64,000 bases of DNA, from assembly GCA_021205365.1 (NCBI GenBank), contig JAJPXP010000043.1:1-64000 (forward strand), read 5' to 3'. The position numbers were made by a program, and so were the translations under genes. The stretch comes from Clostridia bacterium. Lineage in GTDB: Bacteria > Bacillota > Clostridia > Oscillospirales > Butyricicoccaceae. The notes under the pieces were generated by a model. The model was not told the origin of the DNA. It saw nothing but the letters and a program-made list of their open reading frames with translations, and searched no databases. The stretch's first letter is position 1. Each line of letters begins with the position of its first letter. Shown piece after piece: positions 56,859 to 64,000 of this stretch.

Positions 56859-57614
56859 TTACAAATCAATTTCCAGCAACACCGGGCAATGGTCACTGCC
56901 CATGATGTCTGTCAGGATCTCCGCCTTTTGAATCTTATCCTGAATGCGGTCAGATACAATAAAATAGTCAATCCGCCATCCGGCATTGTTCTGCCTTGCC
57001 CGGAAACGGTACGACCACCAGCTGTATACACCAGTCACATCGGGATACAGATACCGGAACGTATCCGTAAAGCCGGATGCCAACAGCTCAGTCATCTTGG
57101 CACGCTCTTCATCGGAAAAGCCTGCATTTCCATGATTGGTCTTTGGATTTTTCAGGTCAATTTCCTCATGGGCAACATTTAGGTCGCCACAGATGATAAC
57201 CGGCTTGACATCATCCAATTCCTTTACATAATCCCGGAAATCATCCTCCCACTGCATCCGGTAATCCAGACGCTTGAGTTCGCTCTGGGAATTTGGTGTA
57301 TAGCAGGTCACCAGATAAAATTTTTCATATTCTGCCGTGATCATACGTCCCTCATGGTCATGGATATCCATTCCCATGCCGCATACAACTTCAATCGGCT
57401 TTTGTTTGGTGAACAATGCCGTACCGCTATAGCCCTTCTTCTCGGCGCTGTACCAGTATTCCTCATAGCCTTCACAGTCTACATGTGCCTGTCCCGGCTG
57501 CATTTTTGTTTCCTGCAGACAGAACATGTCCGCATCCAATGTATTAAAAATATCCTGAAAGCCCTTGCCTAAGCAGGCACGCAGGCCATTTACATTCCAG
57601 GAAATCAGTTTCAT
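56859..57614 (-). CDS. exoA: Exodeoxyribonuclease III
   Basis: 251 residues, Mg-dependent AP endonuclease family. KLISWNVNGLRACL opens the fold (catalytic Asn), FCLQETKMQPGQ holds the metal-binding Glu, CGDLNVAHEEIDL the Asp-x-Asn pair, YSWWSYRFRARQNNAGWRIDYFIVS the DNA-binding loop and catalytic Asp, and SDHCPVLLEIDL the terminal Asp-His pair. It repairs abasic sites and 3' blocks. GGAGGAAAATGCTATG sets the start. It lies between hisI and hisD on the same strand but after a terminator, so it is probably not part of histidine synthesis. Confidence 0.95.
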   Translation of the reverse strand: MKLISWNVNGLRACLGKGFQDIFNTLDADMFCLQETKMQPGQAHVDCEGYEEYWYSAEKKGYSGTALFTKQKPIEVVCGMGMDIHDHEGRMITAEYEKFYLVTCYTPNSQSELKRLDYRMQWEDDFRDYVKELDDVKPVIICGDLNVAHEEIDLKNPKTNHGNAGFSDEERAKMTELLASGFTDTFRYLYPDVTGVYSWWSYRFRARQNNAGWRIDYFIVSDRIQDKIQKAEILTDIMGSDHCPVLLEIDL

Positions 57615-57721
57615 AGCATTTTCCTCCGATGATGAAGCTTTCTTGCTGTCATTGTATCATACCGGAAATGATATCTCAACAATCCATCTGGTTATTTTGT
57701 ATCTGCCCGGCTACACCGAAA

Positions 57722-57753
57722 GAAGAAAAGATGCAGATTTCCCCTTCTGCATC
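57722..57753 (-). terminator. Terminator of the his operon after hisI
   Basis: GATGCAGA/TCTGCATC around TTTCCCCT; the minus-strand tail is TTTTCTTC. Confidence 0.75.
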
Positions 57754-57763
57754 CTTTTTCCTC

Positions 57764-58096
57764 TTACTTATCTTCCTTTTTCCAAATTGGGTCCTGGAAA
57801 AAGCAGGTCCGATTGCCAGTATGGCAGGTCGGTCCCTTCGGGATACCGCGGTAAATCAGTGTATCATCATCACAGTCTGTCAAAATTGCACTGACAAAGA
57901 TGTAATTTCCAGAAGTTTCCCCCTTATTCCACAGTTTTTGACGGCTGCGGGAGAAAAACCATGCCGTCCCAGTATCCATTGTGTTCTGCAATGCCTGCTT
58001 GTTGGCATAGCCCAGCATCAGGACTTCATTGTTTCGTTCATCCTGACAGATCACCGGAATCAATTCGCTTTTTTTGAAAAATTTATCTAAATTCAT
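57764..58096 (-). CDS. hisI: Phosphoribosyl-AMP cyclohydrolase
   Basis: 110 residues from MNLDKFF (GAGGAAAGCAATG); the track start is a GTG four codons earlier that overlaps hisF. The family core EVLMLGYANKQALQNTM, FFSRSRQKLWNKGETSGN and the metal-binding LTDCDDDTLIY with GPTCHTGNRTCFF are present. It hydrolyses the purine ring of phosphoribosyl-AMP. There is no HisE (pyrophosphohydrolase) domain at the C-terminus, as the protein stops soon after the Zn cysteines, so HisE must be elsewhere. Last gene of the his operon, eight bases after hisF. Confidence 0.95.
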   Translation of the reverse strand: MNLDKFFKKSELIPVICQDERNNEVLMLGYANKQALQNTMDTGTAWFFSRSRQKLWNKGETSGNYIFVSAILTDCDDDTLIYRGIPKGPTCHTGNRTCFFQDPIWKKEDK

Positions 58097-58104
58097 TGCT
58101 TTCC

Positions 58105-58878
58105 TCACAATCTGACCGGAATATGTTTGCTGTGCAGATATTCTTTCACCTGCGGAACGGTCAGTTCCCCATAATGAAACAGGGAAGCTGCCAGCGCTGC
58201 ATCTGCACCGGTCTGCTCAAATACATCAGAGAAATGGCCCAATGTACCACAGCCGCCGGATGCAATCACCGGAATGCCAACTGCATCTGCCACCATTCTG
58301 GTGAGGTTCAATTCAAAACCGGATTTGGTGCCATCCTTATCCATAGAGGTCAGCAGGATTTCACCTGCACCCAGCTCATATACTTCCTTTGCCCATGCAA
58401 CAGCATCCAGGCCAACCGGCTTTCTGCCGCCTGCCACATATACTTCATAGCCGCTCGGGCATTTTTCCAGATCATCGCAGCTGCGTGCATCAATTGCAAC
58501 AACCACACACTGGCTGCCAAACTTTTTTGCAGCATCTGCTACCAGCTGCTTGTTCTTGACAGCAGCAGAATTGACAGAAATCTTGTCCGCACCAGCACGC
58601 AGTAATTCCTTAAAATCATCACTGGTACGGATACCACCGCCAACGGTCAGCGGAACGAATACCTGCTGCGCCGTGCGGCGTACCACATCTACAATGGTAT
58701 GCCGGTCTTCATAGGTTGCCGTAATGTCCAGAAAAACAATCTCATCCGCGCCCTGCTGGGAATAGAAGGTTGCCAGTTCCACCGGATCACCCGCATCACG
58801 CAGATTGACGAAATTCACGCCTTTTACAACACGTCCGTCATTGACATCCAGACAGGGAATAATTCGTTTTGCCAGCAT
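58105..58878 (-). CDS. hisF: Imidazole glycerol phosphate synthase cyclase subunit
   Basis: 257 residues, TIM barrel. [20 protein letters not shown] carries catalytic Asp11, [15 protein letters not shown] and [10 protein letters not shown] the phosphate and product site, [16 protein letters not shown] the second catalytic Asp (Asp130 equivalent), and [17 protein letters not shown] the C-terminal phosphate loop. With HisH it makes imidazole-glycerol phosphate and AICAR. Three bases separate it from hisA; the ribosome site GGGGAGGCG lies in the hisA tail. Confidence 0.97.
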   Translation of the reverse strand: MLAKRIIPCLDVNDGRVVKGVNFVNLRDAGDPVELATFYSQQGADEIVFLDITATYEDRHTIVDVVRRTAQQVFVPLTVGGGIRTSDDFKELLRAGADKISVNSAAVKNKQLVADAAKKFGSQCVVVAIDARSCDDLEKCPSGYEVYVAGGRKPVGLDAVAWAKEVYELGAGEILLTSMDKDGTKSGFELNLTRMVADAVGIPVIASGGCGTLGHFSDVFEQTGADAALAASLFHYGELTVPQVKEYLHSKHIPVRL

Positions 58879-58881
58879 ATG

Positions 58882-59604
58882 TTACGCCTCCCCTGCTGCC
58901 ACGGCAATCGCCTGTTTCACATCCAGCTGGCCGGTATAAACTGCCTTGCCGGCAATCGCTTCTTGAATGCCCATATCACGCAGCTTTGCAATGTCTTCCA
59001 GTGTGGAAACACCGCCGGAAGCAACAATGCCACAGGAAACGGCATCGCGCAACGCCTGCAGCTGTGCAAAGTTCGGGCCAGATAGCATACCATCCTTATC
59101 GATATCTGTAAAGATAATGGTCTTGACGCCATAGGATTCCATCAGCTTTGCAAATGCAATATAATCTGTACCGCTGTCCTTTATCCAGCCCTCAGTACGC
59201 ACGGTACCATTCAATGCATCGATCCCGACCGCAATTTTATCGCCATATTTTTCACATGCTTCTTTGACAAACAGTGGATTTTTTACCGCTGCAGAGCCAA
59301 TGATAACACGCTTGACGCCCAGATCCAGCACGCGTGCCACATCCTCCATGCAGCGGATACCGCCGCCCAGCTCAACCGACGCGCCGGTTTCCTCAATCAC
59401 ACGGCGCACAACCGGATAATTTGGATGCGTACCATCCTTTGCACCATCCAGATCGACCATATGAATCAATCCCGCTCCGGCTTCCAGAAAAGCCTTTGCT
59501 GTATCAACAGCATCTTCTGCAACCTTGTGTGCAGTTGCATAATCGCCTTTTACCAGACGTACACACATCTGGTTATGCAGGTCAATTGCAGGTAAAATTC
59601 TCAT
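58882..59604 (-). CDS. hisA: ProFAR isomerase (1-(5-phosphoribosyl)-5-[(5-phosphoribosylamino)methylideneamino]imidazole-4-carboxamide isomerase)
   Basis: 240 residues, TIM barrel homologous to HisF. MRILPAIDLHNQMCVRLVKGD has catalytic Asp8, VDLDGAKDGTHPNY, VELGGGIRCMEDV, VAVGIDALNGTVRTEGW, IFTDIDKDGMLSGPN (catalytic Asp) and GIVASGGVSTLEDI are typical. Start overlaps the hisH stop (ATGA). It catalyses the Amadori rearrangement that yields PRFAR for HisFH. Confidence 0.97.
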   Translation of the reverse strand: MRILPAIDLHNQMCVRLVKGDYATAHKVAEDAVDTAKAFLEAGAGLIHMVDLDGAKDGTHPNYPVVRRVIEETGASVELGGGIRCMEDVARVLDLGVKRVIIGSAAVKNPLFVKEACEKYGDKIAVGIDALNGTVRTEGWIKDSGTDYIAFAKLMESYGVKTIIFTDIDKDGMLSGPNFAQLQALRDAVSCGIVASGGVSTLEDIAKLRDMGIQEAIAGKAVYTGQLDVKQAIAVAAGEA

Positions 59605-60218
59605 TCTGCTCCTCCTACCATTTTGCCGAAGTTGCGCAGGATGGTCATACCGACCTCACCGCTCTTTTCCGGGTGGAACTGACTGCCATACATCTGCCCG
59701 CGGCCCACCAGCGCTGTCACCTGGTCGTTGTAATCACAGGTAGCAATCAGGTCATTTGCATCTGCCGGACACATTTTAAAGGTATGTACAAAGTAGACAT
59801 AGGCCCCTTCCGGTACATCTGCCATCAGCGGGTCATTTTTATGATATTCCAGACCGTTCCAGCCAATCTGCGGTAATTTCAGGTCTGTATCAATTTTCTG
59901 AACACGTCCCGGCAGTAGGCCAAGCCCCTTGGTCAGCTTCATTTCATCACTTTCTTCAAACAGCATCTGCGCACCCAGGCAGATACCCAGAAACGGGCGT
60001 GTCTTTGCCGCGTGAATCAGAGATTCCGTCAGTCCGGACTCATGCAGTGCCTGCATAGCATCCGGAAACGCACCCACGCCGGGCAGAATGATGCCGGAGG
60101 CACCTTCCATCAATGCAGGCGAGGTGACAATTTTATTTTCCAGCCCGAGAAAATCCAGAGCCTTAGAAACACTCATCAGATTTCCTGCGCCGTAATCGAC
60201 AATTCCAATATATCCCAT
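59601..60218 (-). CDS. hisH: Imidazole glycerol phosphate synthase glutamine amidotransferase subunit
   Basis: 205 residues, class I glutamine amidotransferase. IGIVDYGAGNLMSVSKAL opens the fold, GIILPGVGAFPDAMQAL the oxyanion strand, FLGICLGAQMLFEES the nucleophile Cys, and MYGSQFHPEKSGEVG the His-Glu pair. It supplies ammonia to HisF. AGGAGGCATACGATG sets the start; 13 bases after hisC, where hisB is often found in other genomes. Confidence 0.97.
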   Translation of the reverse strand: MGYIGIVDYGAGNLMSVSKALDFLGLENKIVTSPALMEGASGIILPGVGAFPDAMQALHESGLTESLIHAAKTRPFLGICLGAQMLFEESDEMKLTKGLGLLPGRVQKIDTDLKLPQIGWNGLEYHKNDPLMADVPEGAYVYFVHTFKMCPADANDLIATCDYNDQVTALVGRGQMYGSQFHPEKSGEVGMTILRNFGKMVGGAE

Positions 60219-60231
60219 CGTATGCCTCCTG

Positions 60232-61296
60232 TCACTGCATCGACGAACAGATATCCGTCAGTTCTTCCAGCAGAACCGCATTTTCCTCTGCACTGCCGGT
60301 GGTAATACGCAGCATTTCATATTTCGGGAAACAACGGATACTGATGCTGCGCTTTTTCAGCTCTTCATAAATATCCGAACACTTCGGGGTGCGCAGTACA
60401 ACAAAGTTCGTATGTGTCGGCAGTACGTTGAACACATCATATTTCTGAGCTAGCTCTGTGCACGCCTGTTCCAGCTCATTTTTGCGTGCTACAATCGCTG
60501 CACACTGTTCCTTCTGCCAGCTGGTGTCCTCCAGCACAATGCAGGCTGCCAGCTGGGTCATCGAGTTGATGTTATATGGAGAGCGGGTCTTGTTCAGTTG
60601 GTCAATCAAATCCTTGTAAGCAATGATAAATCCACAGCGCATCGCGGCACAGCCATATGCCTTGGACAGCGTCTTCATCACCAGTACATTTTCCAGTGCA
60701 GTGGAAACATCCAGAATGCTCTGATCCCAGAAGTCCATATATGCTTCATCTACAACAACCAGAGTATCCTCCAGCGCCATACAGATGCGGACAGCTTCTC
60801 CATGGTCGAATCCCTGTCCGCCCGGATTGCATGGATTGGAGAAAATCAGGATATCCGGCTTTTCTGCCTTTGCGCGGTCAATGACCTCCTGCTCCGTCAG
60901 CGCAAATTCGCCGTCCTTAAGCATATTAACTACTTCCAGCTCCGCAACCTCTGCATAGAACTGATACATGGAAAAATCCGGGGACAGAACCATCACCTTG
61001 CCGCCGCGCGGTGCAAAGGTATTCATAATCAGGGAAATCAGTTCATCCGAACCATTGCCGACAACAATGTTGTCCGGCGCAATGCGGTATTCCCGTCCCG
61101 CCAGGCGGCGAACATCTGTCACAGCCGGATCAGGGTAACGGTTAAAATCAATGGTATCAATGCCTGCCGCAATGGCATCACGAAGCTCCTCCGGCAGGGA
61201 AAAATAGCTTTCATTTGCATCCAGCTTAATCTGATAAATGTCTTCCCCCGGCTCATATGGGGTCATGGAAGACAGCTTTTCCGGTAATGTAATCAT
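60232..61296 (-). CDS. hisC: Histidinol-phosphate aminotransferase
   Basis: 354 residues from MITLPEK (GAGGAAGGAATACGCATG); the track start lies 26 codons upstream inside an intergenic repeat. Fold-type I PLP enzyme: IKLDANESYFSLP at the start, VGNGSDELISLIM, IFSNPCNPGGQGF, VVDEAYMDFW, VMKTLSKAYGCAAMRCGFI with the PLP Lys, and the C-terminal SIRCFPKYEMLRITTGS arginine region. It transfers an amino group from glutamate to imidazole-acetol phosphate. The 160-base gap to hisG holds a dispersed repeat-like element. Confidence 0.96.
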   Translation of the reverse strand: MITLPEKLSSMTPYEPGEDIYQIKLDANESYFSLPEELRDAIAAGIDTIDFNRYPDPAVTDVRRLAGREYRIAPDNIVVGNGSDELISLIMNTFAPRGGKVMVLSPDFSMYQFYAEVAELEVVNMLKDGEFALTEQEVIDRAKAEKPDILIFSNPCNPGGQGFDHGEAVRICMALEDTLVVVDEAYMDFWDQSILDVSTALENVLVMKTLSKAYGCAAMRCGFIIAYKDLIDQLNKTRSPYNINSMTQLAACIVLEDTSWQKEQCAAIVARKNELEQACTELAQKYDVFNVLPTHTNFVVLRTPKCSDIYEELKKRSISIRCFPKYEMLRITTGSAEENAVLLEELTDICSSMQ

Positions 61297-61360
61297 GCGT
61301 ATTCCTTCCTCTGGTTTGAACAGACTATAATAGCACAGTTGATCACAGGACATTTCTTTC

Positions 61361-61417
61361 AATGCCTCCCCCATCGGAGGGATGTGTCCGCGCCGACTGC
61401 GCCGACGGAAGGAGTTC
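61361..61417. repeat. Probable dispersed intergenic repeat between hisG and hisC
   Basis: The minus strand reads CTCCTTCCGTCGGCGCAGTCGGCGCG and then ACATCCCTCCGATGGGGGAGGCATT. It has two short inverted-repeat parts (GTCGGCGC-like and CCTCC/GGAGG) and resembles the G+C-rich intergenic repeats common in Faecalibacterium-type genomes. Copy number cannot be shown from one window. Confidence 0.45.
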
Positions 61418-61456
61418 TTTATAAATTCCTGTATCTGTTCTGCTACGATCGAAACG

Positions 61457-62104
61457 TTACTTTTCTGCTTCCAGGCCAGCCTGCAGCTGCTGCGTCAGGC
61501 GCTGAATCTGCTGCTTTTTCAGCTTCATGCTCGCCAGATTGACAATCACACGTGCACTGATCGGCGCTACGGTCTCATACGGTTCCAGACCATTTTCCTT
61601 CAAGGTGGTTCCGGTCTCTACGATATCAACAATGGCATCTGCCAGCCCCAGCAGCGGAGCCAGCTCCACGCTGCCCTCAATTTTGATGATGTTGACATCC
61701 ATATTTTTGCGAGAGAAAAAGTCCTGTGTTACTTTCGGGTATTTGGAAGCAATGGTGCGGGTGTGATAACCTGCATAGAAGTCCTCTCCCTTCTTGCCAC
61801 ACAGGCAGAACCGGCATTTGCCAAAGCCAAGGTCAAGCGTTTCATAAAAAGCGCCGCCCTTTTCCATAATGGTGTCCTTGCCGACAACACCCATATCACA
61901 AACACCCTGTTCGACATAGGTGATAACATCCGCCGCCTTGGACAGTACCAGCTCAATATTGGAGTCCGGCAGCCGGAAAATCAGCTTACGGGAGCCGGAA
62001 CGCAGTTCACTGACATCATAGCCGGAATGCTCCAGAAGTGCCAATGTTTTCTTTTCCAGTCTGCCCTTGGTCAGGGCAATACGAATGGTATTTTCCGGTG
62101 TCAT
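61457..62104 (-). CDS. hisG: ATP phosphoribosyltransferase, short form
   Basis: 215 residues from MTPENTI (GGAGGTGCAGGCATG); the track start reads 34 codons into hisZ in another frame. IRIALTKGRLEKKTLALL at the start, ADVITYVEQGVCDMGVVGKDTI, VNIIKIEGSVELAPLLGLADAIVDIVETGTTLKENGL (family signature, here seen in overlapping parts). It joins ATP and PRPP, the first step. It lacks the C-terminal regulatory domain of long HisG, consistent with HisZ encoded just upstream, overlapping by ATGA. Feedback inhibition would act through the HisG-HisZ complex. Confidence 0.96.
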   Translation of the reverse strand: MTPENTIRIALTKGRLEKKTLALLEHSGYDVSELRSGSRKLIFRLPDSNIELVLSKAADVITYVEQGVCDMGVVGKDTIMEKGGAFYETLDLGFGKCRFCLCGKKGEDFYAGYHTRTIASKYPKVTQDFFSRKNMDVNIIKIEGSVELAPLLGLADAIVDIVETGTTLKENGLEPYETVAPISARVIVNLASMKLKKQQIQRLTQQLQAGLEAEK

Positions 62105-63285
62105 GCCTGCACCTCCATTTCCTTGACTGCGCCATCGCGGAAGATGACCAGTGTGCGGTACCCTTTTCTCTTTGCCATCTGCATGGCCTCTTCTTCTGTA
62201 TTGCACGGGGCAAGCTCAGCCAGCTGGCTGTTGTCATGGACATAATCCAGCGCGGCCTTCAGATCGCTGATTTCACAGAATACCAGCTCCTGTGCCGTAA
62301 TTTCCTTTTTCAGGTCAACGGAATCCGACAGTGCATCGATATCAATGGCAAAGCCGGTTGCCGGGATATCCCTGCCAAACTTAGCACACAGGTTGTCGTA
62401 CCGTCCGCCGGTCAGCACCGGAGAGCCTGCGCCACCCATATAGCCGCGGAACATCATGCCCGTGTAATAATCGATCTCCTGTACGGAGCCGAGGTCAATC
62501 ATGACATTCTCGCCAAAGCCTGCGGCTGTAATCGCATCAATCAAATCACGCAGGTATTCAACTGCTCCTAAAACTTCCTGATTATCTGTCAGCTTGGAAA
62601 CCTCTTCCAACACTTCGCCGCCGCCAAACAGGGTCGGCATTGCCTTTAGTGCGCGGTATGCATCCCTGTCCTGATACGGCGCCAGCTCATCGCCCAGTGC
62701 AGCATAGGATTTGTTTTCAATATGGGAACGGATGCGCTCTGCAGTCTCTGCATCCACATCCAGTGATGTAATCAATGCCTTATAGATCGCCGCATGGCTC
62801 AGCTCAATGCGGAACGGCTCACCCTTCACAGCTGCCAGCGCCTCGAACGCTGCCGTCAGGATGTCCAGATCTGCCATCATGCCCTTTGCTCCCAGCAGCT
62901 CAGCGCCTGCCTGCATGACTTCTGTGGAATGTCCACGGTGGAACGAGCTTGCACGGTGTACCTTCTGAATATAATACAGACGCAGCGGCAATGCATCATC
63001 ATCCAGCTTGGTGGTAACAACACGTGCAATCGGTGTGGTGTTATCCGGGCGCATCACCAGCAGTCTTCCATTGCGATCAGTCAGCTTATACATGGTCTCC
63101 TGGCCAATGGAAGATCCTGCCTGTACAAATACGTCATAATATTCCAGCGACGGGGTAATAATCTCATCATATCCGCGTTCTTCCAGCAGATTGCGGATTC
63201 TTCTCTCATTCTGCCGGAACAGGCGTGTTGCCGCAAACAGGCGGTCACGGCTGCCCTCTGGCGTCGAGATTGCATACTGATTCAT
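62101..63285 (-). CDS. hisZ: ATP phosphoribosyltransferase regulatory subunit
   Basis: 394 residues, histidyl-tRNA synthetase-like paralogue. STPEGSRDRLFAATRLFRQNERRI at the N-terminus, LRPDNT-type motif as VMRPDNTTPIARVV, YYIQKVHRASSFHRGHSTEVMQAG, and MIDLGSVQEIDYYTGMMFRGY with LTGGRYDNLCAKFG. It lacks the anticodon-binding domain, having an unrelated short C-terminal part, and the pairing with short HisG identifies HisZ rather than HisS. First gene of the his operon, with a consensus promoter upstream. Confidence 0.95.
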   Translation of the reverse strand: MNQYAISTPEGSRDRLFAATRLFRQNERRIRNLLEERGYDEIITPSLEYYDVFVQAGSSIGQETMYKLTDRNGRLLVMRPDNTTPIARVVTTKLDDDALPLRLYYIQKVHRASSFHRGHSTEVMQAGAELLGAKGMMADLDILTAAFEALAAVKGEPFRIELSHAAIYKALITSLDVDAETAERIRSHIENKSYAALGDELAPYQDRDAYRALKAMPTLFGGGEVLEEVSKLTDNQEVLGAVEYLRDLIDAITAAGFGENVMIDLGSVQEIDYYTGMMFRGYMGGAGSPVLTGGRYDNLCAKFGRDIPATGFAIDIDALSDSVDLKKEITAQELVFCEISDLKAALDYVHDNSQLAELAPCNTEEEAMQMAKRKGYRTLVIFRDGAVKEMEVQA

Positions 63286-63338
63286 AACTCTATAACCTCT
63301 AATTTTAGTTTATCATTTTATCACTTTAGCGCGTTAAT

Positions 63339-63367
63339 ATGATACCACCCCTGTACCCTGCTGTCAA
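63339..63367 (-). promoter_or_regulatory. Promoter of the his operon
   Basis: Minus strand TTGACA, 17 bases, TATCAT: the best sigma-A match in the window. No T-box or long leader is seen before hisZ. Confidence 0.75.
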
Positions 63368-63397
63368 GGGTTCTGCGCCATGTTACAAAAAGAATGG

Positions 63398-64000
63398 TTA
63401 AAACAGCGAGACCTGCGTGCTTTCCGGCATATCAGCAAGTACCCCAATCCCCGCCAGCATTTCTACAACGCTCTTGGAAACACGGGAGCAACGGATAATG
63501 ATTTCCTCCTGCGACAGGAACTCACCGTTCTTGCGCTCCTCTACAATCGCCTGTGCAGCCTGTTCACCTACACCTGGAAGAGATACAAACGGTGGAATCA
63601 ATCCATTTTCCGTAATCAGGAACCGGGTTGCATCGGATTGATAGATGTCCATCGGCGCAAAGGTAAAACCACGATGGTAAAATTCATGGACAACCTCCAA
63701 TGTTGTCATCATGTCCTTTTCCGCCGCAGAAATGGTCTTATCCCGTTCCTTTTGCTGCAGCTCATGGATTTTATCCACACAAACGGTATCGCCTAAAATC
63801 ATGCAGGAGGCATCAAAGCCCTTGGCACGGATCGAAAAATAAGCGGAATAAAATGCCAGCGGCTGATGCACCTTAAACCATGCAATCCGGTATGCCATGA
63901 TAACATATGCCACAGCATGGGCCTTCGGGAACATGTACTTGATCTTTTTACACGAATCAATATACCATTCCGGTACATCCTGTGCCCGCATGGCTTCTTC
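63398..64000 (-). CDS. polC: DNA polymerase III alpha subunit PolC, C-terminal fragment (cut by window edge)
   Basis: About 200 codons of the 3' end. DVPEWYIDSCKKIKYMFPKAHAVAYVIMAYRIAWFK is the conserved PolC stretch, seen in parts, followed by HQPLAFYSAYFSIRAKGFDA, the DIYQSDATRFLI segment, and a helix-hairpin-helix region (SLPGVGEQAAQAIVEERKNGEFLSQEEII). PolC is the replicative polymerase of low-G+C Gram-positives, which supports the Firmicutes assignment. It reads towards the his operon with no obvious strong terminator in the 112-base gap. Confidence 0.95.
   Translation of the reverse strand, partial: EEAMRAQDVPEWYIDSCKKIKYMFPKAHAVAYVIMAYRIAWFKVHQPLAFYSAYFSIRAKGFDASCMILGDTVCVDKIHELQQKERDKTISAAEKDMMTTLEVVHEFYHRGFTFAPMDIYQSDATRFLITENGLIPPFVSLPGVGEQAAQAIVEERKNGEFLSQEEIIIRCSRVSKSVVEMLAGIGVLADMPESTQVSLF

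Overview
The window reads as chromosome of a strictly anaerobic Gram-positive gut bacterium of the class Clostridia, most likely an Oscillospirales/Butyricicoccaceae-type butyrate producer. This assignment is an inference. It rests on a PolC-type DNA polymerase III fragment, a HisG-short/HisZ pair, an S-box ahead of metK, a 4-hydroxybutyrate-dehydrogenase-like enzyme beside a 4-hydroxybutyrate-type CoA-transferase, 2-hydroxyacyl-CoA dehydratase activases, and strong AGGAGG-type ribosome sites. Coding density is high. I see no rRNA, tRNA, insertion sequence, prophage or CRISPR.

Region 1 (1-14.3 kb) is an inositol-catabolism island. Three divergent transcription units (iolD-iolB-FeADH-CoA-transferase; Gfo/Idh-iolE; sugar isomerase-iolG-Na+ symporter) are punctuated by two paralogous AraC regulators with cupin-type sensor domains. 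The iolD and iolE promoters share a 26-bp element. The end of the iolDB operon carries an iron alcohol dehydrogenase and a CoA-transferase, which suggests a reductive outlet for inositol carbon, such as malonate semialdehyde to 3-hydroxypropionate to its CoA ester, instead of the oxidative IolA step. iolC, iolJ and iolA are not in the window. A decayed transporter-like remnant lies beside the symporter operon.

Region 2 (14.4-28.5 kb) holds a two-component/ABC efflux module (RR-HK-ATPase-FtsX permease) with twin ATCACA-N4-TGTGAT sites, a MalY/PatB C-S lyase, and a cobalamin-riboswitch operon. That operon encodes an exported CbiK-like chelatase, a tandem-domain lipoprotein and a BtuFCD-type importer whose ATPase has an extra C-terminal domain. 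An AEC permease and a Vat/CatB-like acetyltransferase with a possible leader peptide follow.

Region 3 (28.5-50.4 kb) is mixed metabolism: a two-gene form of the giant acyl-CoA dehydratase activase, an orphan DltA-like adenylating protein with a degraded core motif, S-box-controlled metK, an RbsABC-type sugar ABC importer, an LCP cell-wall ligase, glycerol dehydrogenase, uridine phosphorylase, DegV, an acyltransferase, lactate dehydrogenase, an AAA-CYTH fusion, SstT, and a 56-residue ferredoxin missed by the ORF track.

Region 4 (50.4-64 kb) is biosynthetic: a B12-dependent methionine unit (reactivation domain, MetH core and an HMT-MTHFR fusion as three adjacent genes) and a histidine operon hisZ-G-C-H-A-F-I with exoA and hisD downstream. 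It lacks hisB, hisE and an obvious histidinol-phosphatase. The window ends inside polC. B12 links several parts: the riboswitch operon would supply corrinoid to MetH, and MetK turns the resulting methionine into SAM.
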